Assembly: GCA_963676095.1 (NCBI GenBank) | Contig: OY781040.1 | Location: 4,092,001-4,156,000 of the forward strand | DNA: 64,000 nt | Direction of reading: 5' to 3' | DNA from: G963676095 sp963676095 | GTDB lineage: Bacteria; Bacteroidota; Bacteroidia; Bacteroidales; Prolixibacteraceae | In this document: positions 17,439 to 25,823 of the stretch, one piece after another | Position numbering within the stretch: position 1 is the stretch's first letter | How the letters are laid out: each line of letters starts with the position of its first letter | Position numbers and translations under genes: made by a program | The notes under the pieces: model-generated | Told to the model about the DNA's origin: nothing | Database searches by the model: none | Seen by the model: only the letters and a program-made list of their open reading frames with translations

Positions 17439-19808
17439 ATGTTTAAATATTCAATAAAACTTATCATTCGAAAACTTTTAAAAGGGAACCGTCAGTTGCT
17501 GCTTAATGTGCTTGGGTTAAGCGTGGCTTTTGCAGTAGTTCTTTTTTTGAGCACATTTATTTTTACAGAACTGAACAAGGGTAAATCGTTGGATAATTGC
17601 GAAACCCTTTACAGGCTTAGTGCTAAAGAGGGTGTTTTCTGGTCGTCGCGCAGCATTAATGAGTTTGAAGGAAAATTTTCCGACATAAAGGGAATGACCA
17701 AGGTTCATGCAAACTGGTCAGGGGAAAGTTATTACGAAGTGGATAAAAACAACTTCAACGCGGGAAAAATCTTTTTTGCCGATAGCTGTTTTTTTGATGT
17801 TTTTAATTATGAAGTTTTAGTAGGAGATTTGAAAGGAGCCCTGTCTTTCAACGAAAATATTGTTTTAACCCGATCAGAAGCGGTAAAAATTTTTGGGGAC
17901 ACCGATGTTATCGGAAGGTCATTAAGGTTTAAAAGCGGAGGCTTAGGAGAAATGGATCTAAAAGTAGCCGCAGTTATCAAAGATTTACCGCCTGAGGCCA
18001 TGATGAGATTCGATGCGGTTGTGCCCGTGATTGCTTTGGAAAACAATGTTCCGTGGTATAAATCAGATCACTGGGGACAGTCTAGGTACGAAGTTTTTTT
18101 GTCGCTGTATTCCAACAAATCGAAAAGCAACCTTGAAAAACAACTGAATGCCGCCTTTCAAGCTGCTGCGCCTGACTGGGCCAAACAAGACAAAGGTGAG
18201 ATTTATTTAGAGCAGTACAGTACTTTATATTTTTCAGAGCAACAGGACGAGGTTCTTTCGCACAGTAGTATCAAGAAGGTCGAAATATTGGGCACAATTA
18301 TGATTATCGTTTTTCTGCTTGCCCTTATCAATTTTATCAACCTGAACACGGCACAAAAAATCAAGCAGTCGCGTGATGCCGGTATACATAAAGTTTTGGG
18401 CGCTAATACGTGGAACTCTTTAATCAGGATTGTTACAGAGATTTTGCCTGTTCTTTTTATTACCCTTTCTCTTGCTGCATTATGGGTGATCATTTCCCTT
18501 TCACTTCTGAATGAATTGTTTGATACTTCGTTCCGGGTTTCAGACTTCATCAAAATTAATACAGTGCTTACAGGAATAAGCGTTACTTTGGTTACACTCT
18601 TTTTTTCAACCGTTTTTATTGCTTTTTATTTCCGGCGGAGTAATCTGTATGAAGTACTAAAAAACAGTTCTTCCGGGAAAAAGGAAAACCTGCGCAATGC
18701 CCTGCTGGTAGTTCAGTTTACCCTTTCTATTGCATTAATTACTGCATCTCTGGTTATTAATAAGCAAAACAGCTTCATGCAAAACCACTTCATGGGGTTT
18801 CAGGAAAACAATATTGTTTACCTCCCGCTACACGGACAGATGAATAAACAGATCAGGGCCATTAAACAGGAACTGGCAGGTATTTCCGAAGTAAAAGATA
18901 TTACAATGTCCTCGCAATCGTTGGGGAAATCAGAAATGGGTTGGGGAATGACTTTGAATAATAATGGAGAGGAAAAACGCATCGGATATGAAGCCATGCT
19001 GGTTGATAAAAATTTTTTTAATTTTTTCGGAATAAAAATTATCGACGGCGAAGGGTTTCGTTCTTCATCTATTCGTGAACAGGAACATATTTTTAATGAA
19101 ACAGCGATTAAAACGTATGGAATTAAGGATATACGGAATGCGAGGATAAGTTCTTACGATAAGGCATCGGGGCAAATAATTGGTGTCGTGAAGGATTTTA
19201 ATTTCCAGTCGTTACACTATGCAATAGGCCCTATTGGTTTTGTTTGTTCCAATCCCGAAGATATGGGAATTGTATATTTGAATCTGCAGACTAACACTGG
19301 AAATCAGTTGCAAAAAACACTTGGGAAAGTGGAAACTGTATGGAATAAATTTGCCGGCGACTGGCCGTTCGAATATCATTTTCTTGATCAGACATTGGAT
19401 AATTTATATAGGGAAGATCGCAGGTTTGGCAACGTGTTCCTGTTGGTAACCCTGCTTTCTGTTTTTATTGGAAGCTTGGGATTATTTAGTACTTCTGTTT
19501 TTATTGCAGAATTACGCACCAAAGAAATCGGTGTTCGAAAAGTAAATGGGGCCAGAGTCTCTGAAATCCTTGCCTTATTGAATAAGGACTTTTTAAAATG
19601 GATTACGATTGCGTTTGTAATAGCAACTCCTGTTGCGTATTACGCGATGCACAAGTGGCTCGAAAACTTTGCCTATAAAACCACCCTGAGTTGGTGGATC
19701 TTTGCCCTTGCCGGATTACTGGCATTGGGAATTGCATTGCTGACCGTAAGCTGGCAAAGCTGGAAAGCGGCTACCAGAAACCCCGTGGAGGCGTTGCGGT
19801 ACGAATGA
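17439..19808 (+). CDS. FtsX/MacB-like ABC transporter permease 2
   Basis: 789 residues, same two-half layout as its neighbours: TM near 22-45, MacB_PCD-type periplasmic domain, three TMs (about 285-400), TM near 430, second periplasmic domain and three C-terminal TMs. The periplasmic parts are strongly diverged from permease 1, while KEIGVRKVNGAR and the final 56 residues are almost the same. It starts 59 bp after permease 1 in what looks like one transcript. It probably pairs with the shared ATPase; substrate unknown. Confidence 0.93.
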   Translation: MFKYSIKLIIRKLLKGNRQLLLNVLGLSVAFAVVLFLSTFIFTELNKGKSLDNCETLYRLSAKEGVFWSSRSINEFEGKFSDIKGMTKVHANWSGESYYEVDKNNFNAGKIFFADSCFFDVFNYEVLVGDLKGALSFNENIVLTRSEAVKIFGDTDVIGRSLRFKSGGLGEMDLKVAAVIKDLPPEAMMRFDAVVPVIALENNVPWYKSDHWGQSRYEVFLSLYSNKSKSNLEKQLNAAFQAAAPDWAKQDKGEIYLEQYSTLYFSEQQDEVLSHSSIKKVEILGTIMIIVFLLALINFINLNTAQKIKQSRDAGIHKVLGANTWNSLIRIVTEILPVLFITLSLAALWVIISLSLLNELFDTSFRVSDFIKINTVLTGISVTLVTLFFSTVFIAFYFRRSNLYEVLKNSSSGKKENLRNALLVVQFTLSIALITASLVINKQNSFMQNHFMGFQENNIVYLPLHGQMNKQIRAIKQELAGISEVKDITMSSQSLGKSEMGWGMTLNNNGEEKRIGYEAMLVDKNFFNFFGIKIIDGEGFRSSSIREQEHIFNETAIKTYGIKDIRNARISSYDKASGQIIGVVKDFNFQSLHYAIGPIGFVCSNPEDMGIVYLNLQTNTGNQLQKTLGKVETVWNKFAGDWPFEYHFLDQTLDNLYREDRRFGNVFLLVTLLSVFIGSLGLFSTSVFIAELRTKEIGVRKVNGARVSEILALLNKDFLKWITIAFVIATPVAYYAMHKWLENFAYKTTLSWWIFALAGLLALGIALLTVSWQSWKAATRNPVEALRYE
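19641..19808 (+). repeat. Shared permease 3' end, copy 2
   Basis: 168 bp from TAC GCG ATG to the stop. By eye it differs from copy 3 at only five positions, four of them silent changes in the first 30 bases and one in the stop codon. Confidence 0.9.
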
Positions 19809-19845
19809 TGAACACTGAATAGTTAGTAATGAATTAAAAATAAAA

Positions 19846-22227
19846 ATGTTAAAACATTACCTGAAATATGCGATAAGAACATTTAAATCGAACCGTTTAA
19901 TTTTTATCGGGAGTATTGTTTCTGTGTTCCTGAGTGCCCTGTGCATCTCGCTCCTGTTTACTTATATCCATAACGAACTTTCGATGGATCATTTTCATAA
20001 ACGGGCAAAAGATATCTACCTGTTAACGGTACAACAATCGGCCGGAAGTACTGTAGAAGCTATTGAAGCCAATTTATTTTTTGACTTTAACTATAGAAAT
20101 TATCCTGGTATTGATAATCTTACGACCATTAAAAAGTATAAAAAGGGCGAGGTTAAATTTGCTTACGGTGAAACTTCTTTTTCGCCGGAAGGAATCGTCG
20201 TTGACAGTACTTTTTTTGAAATATTCGATTTCAAGCTTAAAACAGGGGACCGGAAGACAATACTCAACGATCCGGAGGCCGTTATAATAACAGATAAATT
20301 CGCCCGGAAACTTTTTGGTAGTGAAGATCCGGTAGGGCAAGTCGTTCAGATTGATGAACGGGTCGGAAAACTGTATACCATTAAAGGGATTGTTGAATCT
20401 CCCCCGTCCAACAGTTCAATAACTTTTGATTTTATTTTACCGGATCAGTCTGCTGACTTCAGCCGTGCGGGAGGTAATTTTATCCTTGTAAATGATAATT
20501 TTAACAGAAGGGATTTTGTCGAAAAAATTAGGAATCTGGGGAATGTTCATCCTCAGTTTAAAAACAGCCGCATGGATATTATGGCGTTGGACGATGTTTA
20601 TTTTAATGGCGGGAATGTCGATTTTAAGGGGATCTTTTCAAAGTCAGGGAATAAAAAAGGAATTTACATTTTATATGCAATCATCGGGGTGATCTTTTTG
20701 ATCACCTTGCTTAATTTTTCCAATCTACAGGTTATTGTAATTAATGAATCTTTAAAAAATATCGGAATAAATAAAATTTCGGGATCGGGGAGCAGGCCCG
20801 TCTTCTACCAAAAACTCGTAGAACTTATTCTTTTAATTGTGTTGTCAGTTATCCTGATAACCATTGGATTTGTTATTGTTTTACCCTATCTTAATCAAAT
20901 TATCGGTACAGAACTTTCTCCCCGGCTCAGTCAAATATTTTTGGCAAATCTTGTTATTCTATCACTGCTGGTTGCTTCGGCCATGATCTATCCTTCACTT
21001 GTATTTTTTAAGGTTCCGGTTCTAAACAGTCTGAAAAATCAAATCTTTCAGGGTAATCAGTTAGTTGGCCGGAATACGCTTGTTATTGTTCAGTTTGCGT
21101 TATCATTTGTATTACTCGTTGCTTCAATTGTTGTAGCCAAACAGTTGAAATTAATGCTGAATAAAGACTTGGGGTTTTCTTCTGAAAATGTGATTTGTAC
21201 AAAACTTTTTTATGATCTCCCGTTTATGGGAGATGAGGAAGCCTATAAAGAGCAATCGGCAAAAATGGAAAAGAATTTTCAATATATTAATGATAAGCTG
21301 GAATCGAACGGGGCAATAGAACGTTTTTCACAGGGATTATCTCCTATTGAGCCTTTTTCGATGCCATGGAAACTGAAAGGAGAAATGACCGATTATACGG
21401 CCATGAATGCTTTGACTGTAACTCCGGGTTATCTTGATCTTTTGGGATTGAAACTTGCAGAAGGACGCTTTTTCGAAAAAGGGAGGGATAAACAACGGGG
21501 AAATCAGGTTGTTATCAATGAAGCTGCAAAAGCCAGTTGGGGTATCCTGGATATTTCAAAGGCCAGGATCCTGAATAAATATTGGTCTGATAAGGATGGG
21601 TACGAAGTTATAGGTGTTGTAAAAGATTTTAATTACCAGCATCTCTCCGTGAAACCACAGCCTTTGGTTTTTCTTTATTTTGAAGATCCGGATGCCGATT
21701 TTCTCATAAAATTAAAAAAAGGTGCTACCCAATCCGGATTAACTTTTATTAAACAGCTTTTTAACCAGATGAATCCCGGTGGCACTTTTAATTATACCTT
21801 CCTTTCTGATGATATCGAAGCACTGTATCAACGGGAAAAACGGCTGAGTGAAATTTATATTTTTTTCAGCATTATTGCCTATGTCATTTCGGCCATCGGA
21901 CTATTTGCTATTTCTTTTTATGACACCCGCCGGCGCACCAAGGAAATCGGCATCCGCAAGGTAAACGGAGCCAGGATTTCTGAAGTGATGGCTATGCTCA
22001 ATCGCGATTTTATAAGATGGGTTACAATTGCTTTTGTTGTTGCCTGTCCTGTTGCCTGGTACGCCATGCATAAATGGCTCGAAAATTTTGCCTATAAAAC
22101 CACCCTGAGTTGGTGGATCTTTGCCCTTGCCGGATTACTGGCATTGGGAATTGCATTGCTGACCGTAAGCTGGCAAAGCTGGAAAGCGGCTACCAGAAAC
22201 CCCGTGGAGGCGTTGCGGTACGAATAA
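19846..22227 (+). CDS. FtsX/MacB-like ABC transporter permease 3
   Basis: 793 residues. N-terminal TM (about 20-42), periplasmic domain, TM group near 270-390, TM near 415, second periplasmic domain and the C-terminal FtsX half with KEIGIRKVNGAR. The first FtsX half is more diverged than in the neighbours (NISGSGSRPV replaces the usual KVxGA region, read as KNIGINKISGSG). It lies 37 bp after permease 2 and 36 bp before the DGD-repeat protein, so it is part of the same run. Substrate unknown. Confidence 0.92.
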   Translation: MLKHYLKYAIRTFKSNRLIFIGSIVSVFLSALCISLLFTYIHNELSMDHFHKRAKDIYLLTVQQSAGSTVEAIEANLFFDFNYRNYPGIDNLTTIKKYKKGEVKFAYGETSFSPEGIVVDSTFFEIFDFKLKTGDRKTILNDPEAVIITDKFARKLFGSEDPVGQVVQIDERVGKLYTIKGIVESPPSNSSITFDFILPDQSADFSRAGGNFILVNDNFNRRDFVEKIRNLGNVHPQFKNSRMDIMALDDVYFNGGNVDFKGIFSKSGNKKGIYILYAIIGVIFLITLLNFSNLQVIVINESLKNIGINKISGSGSRPVFYQKLVELILLIVLSVILITIGFVIVLPYLNQIIGTELSPRLSQIFLANLVILSLLVASAMIYPSLVFFKVPVLNSLKNQIFQGNQLVGRNTLVIVQFALSFVLLVASIVVAKQLKLMLNKDLGFSSENVICTKLFYDLPFMGDEEAYKEQSAKMEKNFQYINDKLESNGAIERFSQGLSPIEPFSMPWKLKGEMTDYTAMNALTVTPGYLDLLGLKLAEGRFFEKGRDKQRGNQVVINEAAKASWGILDISKARILNKYWSDKDGYEVIGVVKDFNYQHLSVKPQPLVFLYFEDPDADFLIKLKKGATQSGLTFIKQLFNQMNPGGTFNYTFLSDDIEALYQREKRLSEIYIFFSIIAYVISAIGLFAISFYDTRRRTKEIGIRKVNGARISEVMAMLNRDFIRWVTIAFVVACPVAWYAMHKWLENFAYKTTLSWWIFALAGLLALGIALLTVSWQSWKAATRNPVEALRYE
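22060..22227 (+). repeat. Shared permease 3' end, copy 3
   Basis: 168 bp, identical to copy 2 over roughly the last 135 bases apart from the stop codon (TAA against TGA). The identity contrasts with the low similarity of the upstream coding regions. Confidence 0.9.
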
Positions 22228-22263
22228 AATTCTGGATTATGATTTCAAACCTTTAGAAACGAA

Positions 22264-23181
22264 ATGATGAAAACTGCATTATTAACTGTTCAATTAGCTC
22301 TGCTAACTTTGGTGGGCATATCACAAACCAACAGGTATTCTTTCAAAGAGACCTATGAGGTGGAAGCTAATCCGATACTGTTTTTCCGTTCTGTAGATAG
22401 CGATATAAGTATTTCGGCATCTGATGGAAAACAAATTATTGTTCATTTCATCGTTAAAAGAAACAATAAATTGCTCAATATAGACATGAGTGAACTCAGG
22501 GAGTATTTTCAGATCACTACAGAGGTGACAGAAGAAGGTTTGAAAATTGAAACCCGGTCGAAGGAAAAAAATAATTTAAAAGACTGGAAAGACCGGGTTA
22601 CTCTCGATTTTGAAATACTTGCTCCGCCCCAAACAGCATGCCTTCTAAATGCAGTAGACGGTGATTTGTCTATTAGAGGACTTAACGCAGACCAGCAATG
22701 TAAAACAGTAGACGGCGATATTGAAGTTCAGGACATAAAAGGCGATATCACCGCATCGGGAGTCGATGGGGATATCAATGCACGGGAAATAACCGTGGTC
22801 ATTGCTCTGGAAACCACCGATGGCGATTTAAAACTTAAGAATATTACCGGAGATGTTCAGATGAAGACGATCGACGGAGATGTTATGTTTTATAATTTGA
22901 TAGGAGGCATACACTGTTCTGTTACCGACGGCGATATAGAAGGAATGTTAACCGATTTAAAAGCGTTTTGCGAGTGCAGTACTGCTGATGGTGATATTCA
23001 TATTACACTTCCTGTCGGGTCAGGTTTCGATGTTGAAATGAAAGGGGAATCGTTGCATCCTGACCTTAAGGGATTTGACGGATATATTGAGGAGAAACAC
23101 ATAAAAGGAAAAGTGAACGGGGGCGGAGTTCCCGTAAAGCTTTCGACCAGTGATGGTGACATTCGGCTTACGTTTGAATAG
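22264..23181 (+). CDS. Secreted DGD-repeat protein (DUF4097-like)
   Basis: 305 residues with a signal peptide (about 1-20, ending GISQ). From about residue 125 the chain repeats short strands ending in DGD: AVDGDLSI, TVDGDIEV, GVDGDINA, TTDGDLKL, TIDGDVMF, VTDGDIEG, TADGDIHI and TSDGDIRL, spaced about 18-30 residues. This is the DUF4097/adhesin-like pattern, expected to fold as a stacked beta solenoid. It sits inside the permease array, 36 bp after permease 3, so it may be an exported cargo, a periplasmic partner or an envelope-stress factor. No catalytic motif is visible. Confidence 0.8.
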   Translation: MMKTALLTVQLALLTLVGISQTNRYSFKETYEVEANPILFFRSVDSDISISASDGKQIIVHFIVKRNNKLLNIDMSELREYFQITTEVTEEGLKIETRSKEKNNLKDWKDRVTLDFEILAPPQTACLLNAVDGDLSIRGLNADQQCKTVDGDIEVQDIKGDITASGVDGDINAREITVVIALETTDGDLKLKNITGDVQMKTIDGDVMFYNLIGGIHCSVTDGDIEGMLTDLKAFCECSTADGDIHITLPVGSGFDVEMKGESLHPDLKGFDGYIEEKHIKGKVNGGGVPVKLSTSDGDIRLTFE

Positions 23182-23233
23182 ATCTGTTAACAGCCGTATT
23201 CTCTGTGCTTAACGAATATCAACGTGGAAATGA

Positions 23234-23272
23234 GTCAGGGAAAATCCGGCAGAGGCATTGCAGTACGAGTGA
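23234..23272 (+). pseudogene. Second orphan permease tail (short)
   Basis: Twelve codons reading VRENPAEALQYE and a stop lie just before permease 4, with an in-frame stop upstream. They match the TRNPVEALRYE end of the permeases with a few substitutions. It is best explained as the last piece of a lost permease, now decaying. Confidence 0.5.
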
Positions 23273-23305
23273 AATAATGAAGAATGTTGTAATTAGTAAT
23301 GAATA

Positions 23306-25675
23306 ATGAAAAAGGACATCAAACTTACTATTCGTAGTTTGTCTAAAAACAAAATAGTTAGCATTCTTAATATGACCGGGCTAACGGTTGGAATTACTGT
23401 AAGTATGCTTATTTTCCTTTTTGTTTTAAAGGAGAAAAATACCGACAAATATATTCCCGATCTTTCCGATATTTATGTACTGACCAATCAGAATGATTTC
23501 GGTTTTTCGCAAGATATGGTGAACCATGTAAAAAGTGAAATTCCGGAGATAAATGCAGTTACCTATTGCACTTACGACTGGTCTCCACAGGTATTTCTGA
23601 AGAGGAATAACGAGAGTTATAAGGTGGAAAAAATGCTTACTGCCGATTCTTGTTTCTTCCGGGTTTTCAACTTTAGACCACTTTGGGGAAATCCGGAAGA
23701 TGCATTAAATAACGCTAATAAAATTGTAATTACCCGTTCACTTTCAGAAAAAATATTCGGGAAAGAAAACCCGGTTGGGAAAACCGTGACTTACAATGCT
23801 ACCTATTTGCAGGATAAAGAACTGGAGGTTACTGCTGTTATTGATGACCTCCCGCAATCGAGTTCATGGAATTTTGAAGCCGTGCTTTCGCTCCAAACCA
23901 ATTATCAGATAGACTGGTATGTTAGAACATTGAAACGTTGGGGATCGCAAAATTATAAAGCTTTTGCAAAAATTAACGCCAATACCCCGGAAAAAGTGGT
24001 CGCCGATAAATTAGCCAATATTAACCTTGATGCCGTTCCTGACGGTTATAAAGACGATATCCATTACGGGATTTTCCCTTTCAAAAAGGCTTATTTCGAT
24101 CTGGTGGAGTTGAAGGTAATCGGACATGGCAACCGCTTTACCTTGTCAGTCATCGGGATTGTAGGTATATTGATTTTGCTTTTATCGTGTGTGAATTACA
24201 TCAACATGGTTACTGCCCAAAGGGAAAAGCGGTATAAGAATATAGGTATTTTTAAAACTATGGGAAGCAGCCGGAATAAAATTCTTCAGATGGCCGCAAC
24301 CGAATCGGCACTTATGCTGCTGGCAGCTATCGTTCTGTCATTTATTACAACTTCATTGCTCTTGCCCGGGTTTAATGTGTTAACCAGCTCAGAATTTAGT
24401 ATTAATCAACTCTTTGCAGGAAACTATCTGCTAATAGGTCTTGTTGTTGTTGGTATCATGGTTTTTTTCACAGGGATAATTCCCGGCTTTATCTTCAGTA
24501 GAAAACCCGTTATCCTTCTGATGCAGAAAAACCAATCATCAGGCAGTAAAAACTGGACACGAAACACGTTATTAGTCTTTCAATTTTCGGTTTCTATTGC
24601 CCTGATTGCTTCCATTTTCGTGATAAACAGGCAAAATAGATATGTACAAAACCGGGGTACAGGTTTTGCGCGGGAGAATATTGTCTATGTCAGTACCAAC
24701 GATGCCATTAGCGAACATATCGATGCTTTTAGAAACGAACTGAAACAGATTGCAGGAATCCGTGATTTTACCTTCTCTGAAAGTGTATTGATTGATAATA
24801 CTGAAAACTGGGGAGTAGATTTGACTAACAATGGAGAGAGATATACTGTTAATTTTTCAAAACTGTCGGTTGCCCCCAATTTCTTTGATTTTTTTGGGAT
24901 CCGGCTGAAGGAAGGCAAACAGTTTGATGAACATTCAGAAAAGAACGACGACTTTATTATTAATCAGTCGGCAAAAAGTGATTTCAAAATAGATGCCATC
25001 GATAATGCACAAATTAACATTGCTGATCCACAGCAGGGGCACATTATAGGCGTTGTAAACGACTATAATTTCGAGTCGCTTCATGTCCCTGTCCGGGCAG
25101 CAGCCTTCATGTCATCCGGTGATGAGTGCGACGATGTACTTTATTTAAAAGTCAATACCGCAAATCTTGCGTCTTTCAACGCAACAATGAAAGCGGTAAA
25201 ACAACTATGGAACCGTATTTCTCCCGATTTCCCGATGGAATATCATTTTCTGGATCAAACCTATTTGGCAATGTATTCCAAAGAAATGCAATTTCAAAGG
25301 TTTCTGCTTTATACTACCTCCATTTCGCTGTTACTATCATGCCTTGGGTTGGTTGGCCTCACCTTCTTTGTTATGGAACAACGTACCAAAGAAATCGGCA
25401 TTCGTAAAGTTAATGGCGCTAAAATATCCGAAGTCATGACCATGCTTAACCGGGATTTTGTAAAATGGATAGTGATTGCGTTTGTTGTTGCCACGCCTGT
25501 CGCGTATTACGCCATGCATAAATGGCTCGAAAACTTTGCCTATAAAACCGCATTGAGTTGGTGGATCTTCGCCCTTGCCGGATTATTGGCATTGGGAATT
25601 GCATTGCTGACAGTAAGCTGGCAAAGCTGGAAAGCGGCTACCAGGAACCCGGTGGAAGCATTACGGTATGAATAA
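23306..25675 (+). CDS. FtsX/MacB-like ABC transporter permease 4
   Basis: 789 residues, same architecture: N-terminal TM (about 18-42), MacB_PCD-like domain, three TMs (about 275-395), TM near 425, second periplasmic domain, and C-terminal FtsX half with KEIGIRKVNGAK. The final 168 bp belong to the shared cassette. It follows the DGD-repeat gene after a 124-bp gap that contains the short orphan tail. Expected to work with the ATPase at 14213; substrate unknown. Confidence 0.93.
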   Translation: MKKDIKLTIRSLSKNKIVSILNMTGLTVGITVSMLIFLFVLKEKNTDKYIPDLSDIYVLTNQNDFGFSQDMVNHVKSEIPEINAVTYCTYDWSPQVFLKRNNESYKVEKMLTADSCFFRVFNFRPLWGNPEDALNNANKIVITRSLSEKIFGKENPVGKTVTYNATYLQDKELEVTAVIDDLPQSSSWNFEAVLSLQTNYQIDWYVRTLKRWGSQNYKAFAKINANTPEKVVADKLANINLDAVPDGYKDDIHYGIFPFKKAYFDLVELKVIGHGNRFTLSVIGIVGILILLLSCVNYINMVTAQREKRYKNIGIFKTMGSSRNKILQMAATESALMLLAAIVLSFITTSLLLPGFNVLTSSEFSINQLFAGNYLLIGLVVVGIMVFFTGIIPGFIFSRKPVILLMQKNQSSGSKNWTRNTLLVFQFSVSIALIASIFVINRQNRYVQNRGTGFARENIVYVSTNDAISEHIDAFRNELKQIAGIRDFTFSESVLIDNTENWGVDLTNNGERYTVNFSKLSVAPNFFDFFGIRLKEGKQFDEHSEKNDDFIINQSAKSDFKIDAIDNAQINIADPQQGHIIGVVNDYNFESLHVPVRAAAFMSSGDECDDVLYLKVNTANLASFNATMKAVKQLWNRISPDFPMEYHFLDQTYLAMYSKEMQFQRFLLYTTSISLLLSCLGLVGLTFFVMEQRTKEIGIRKVNGAKISEVMTMLNRDFVKWIVIAFVVATPVAYYAMHKWLENFAYKTALSWWIFALAGLLALGIALLTVSWQSWKAATRNPVEALRYE
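25508..25675 (+). repeat. Shared permease 3' end, copy 4
   Basis: 168 bp, closest to copy 1 (both encode YKTALSWWIF with the same codons), with a few extra silent changes near the end (GGAACCCGGTG, TTACGGTATGAA). Confidence 0.9.
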
Positions 25676-25823
25676 TGAACAATGAGTAATTCGTAATGAA
25701 TAATTGGAAGAATAGAGCGTAACTGGAAATACAAATGATTGATTGTGATAGTATAGCGCATGAAAAGTCGTCTGATTTTGCAGTAAGAATTGTTAATATG
25801 TATCGTCTTTTATTTAGAACCGT

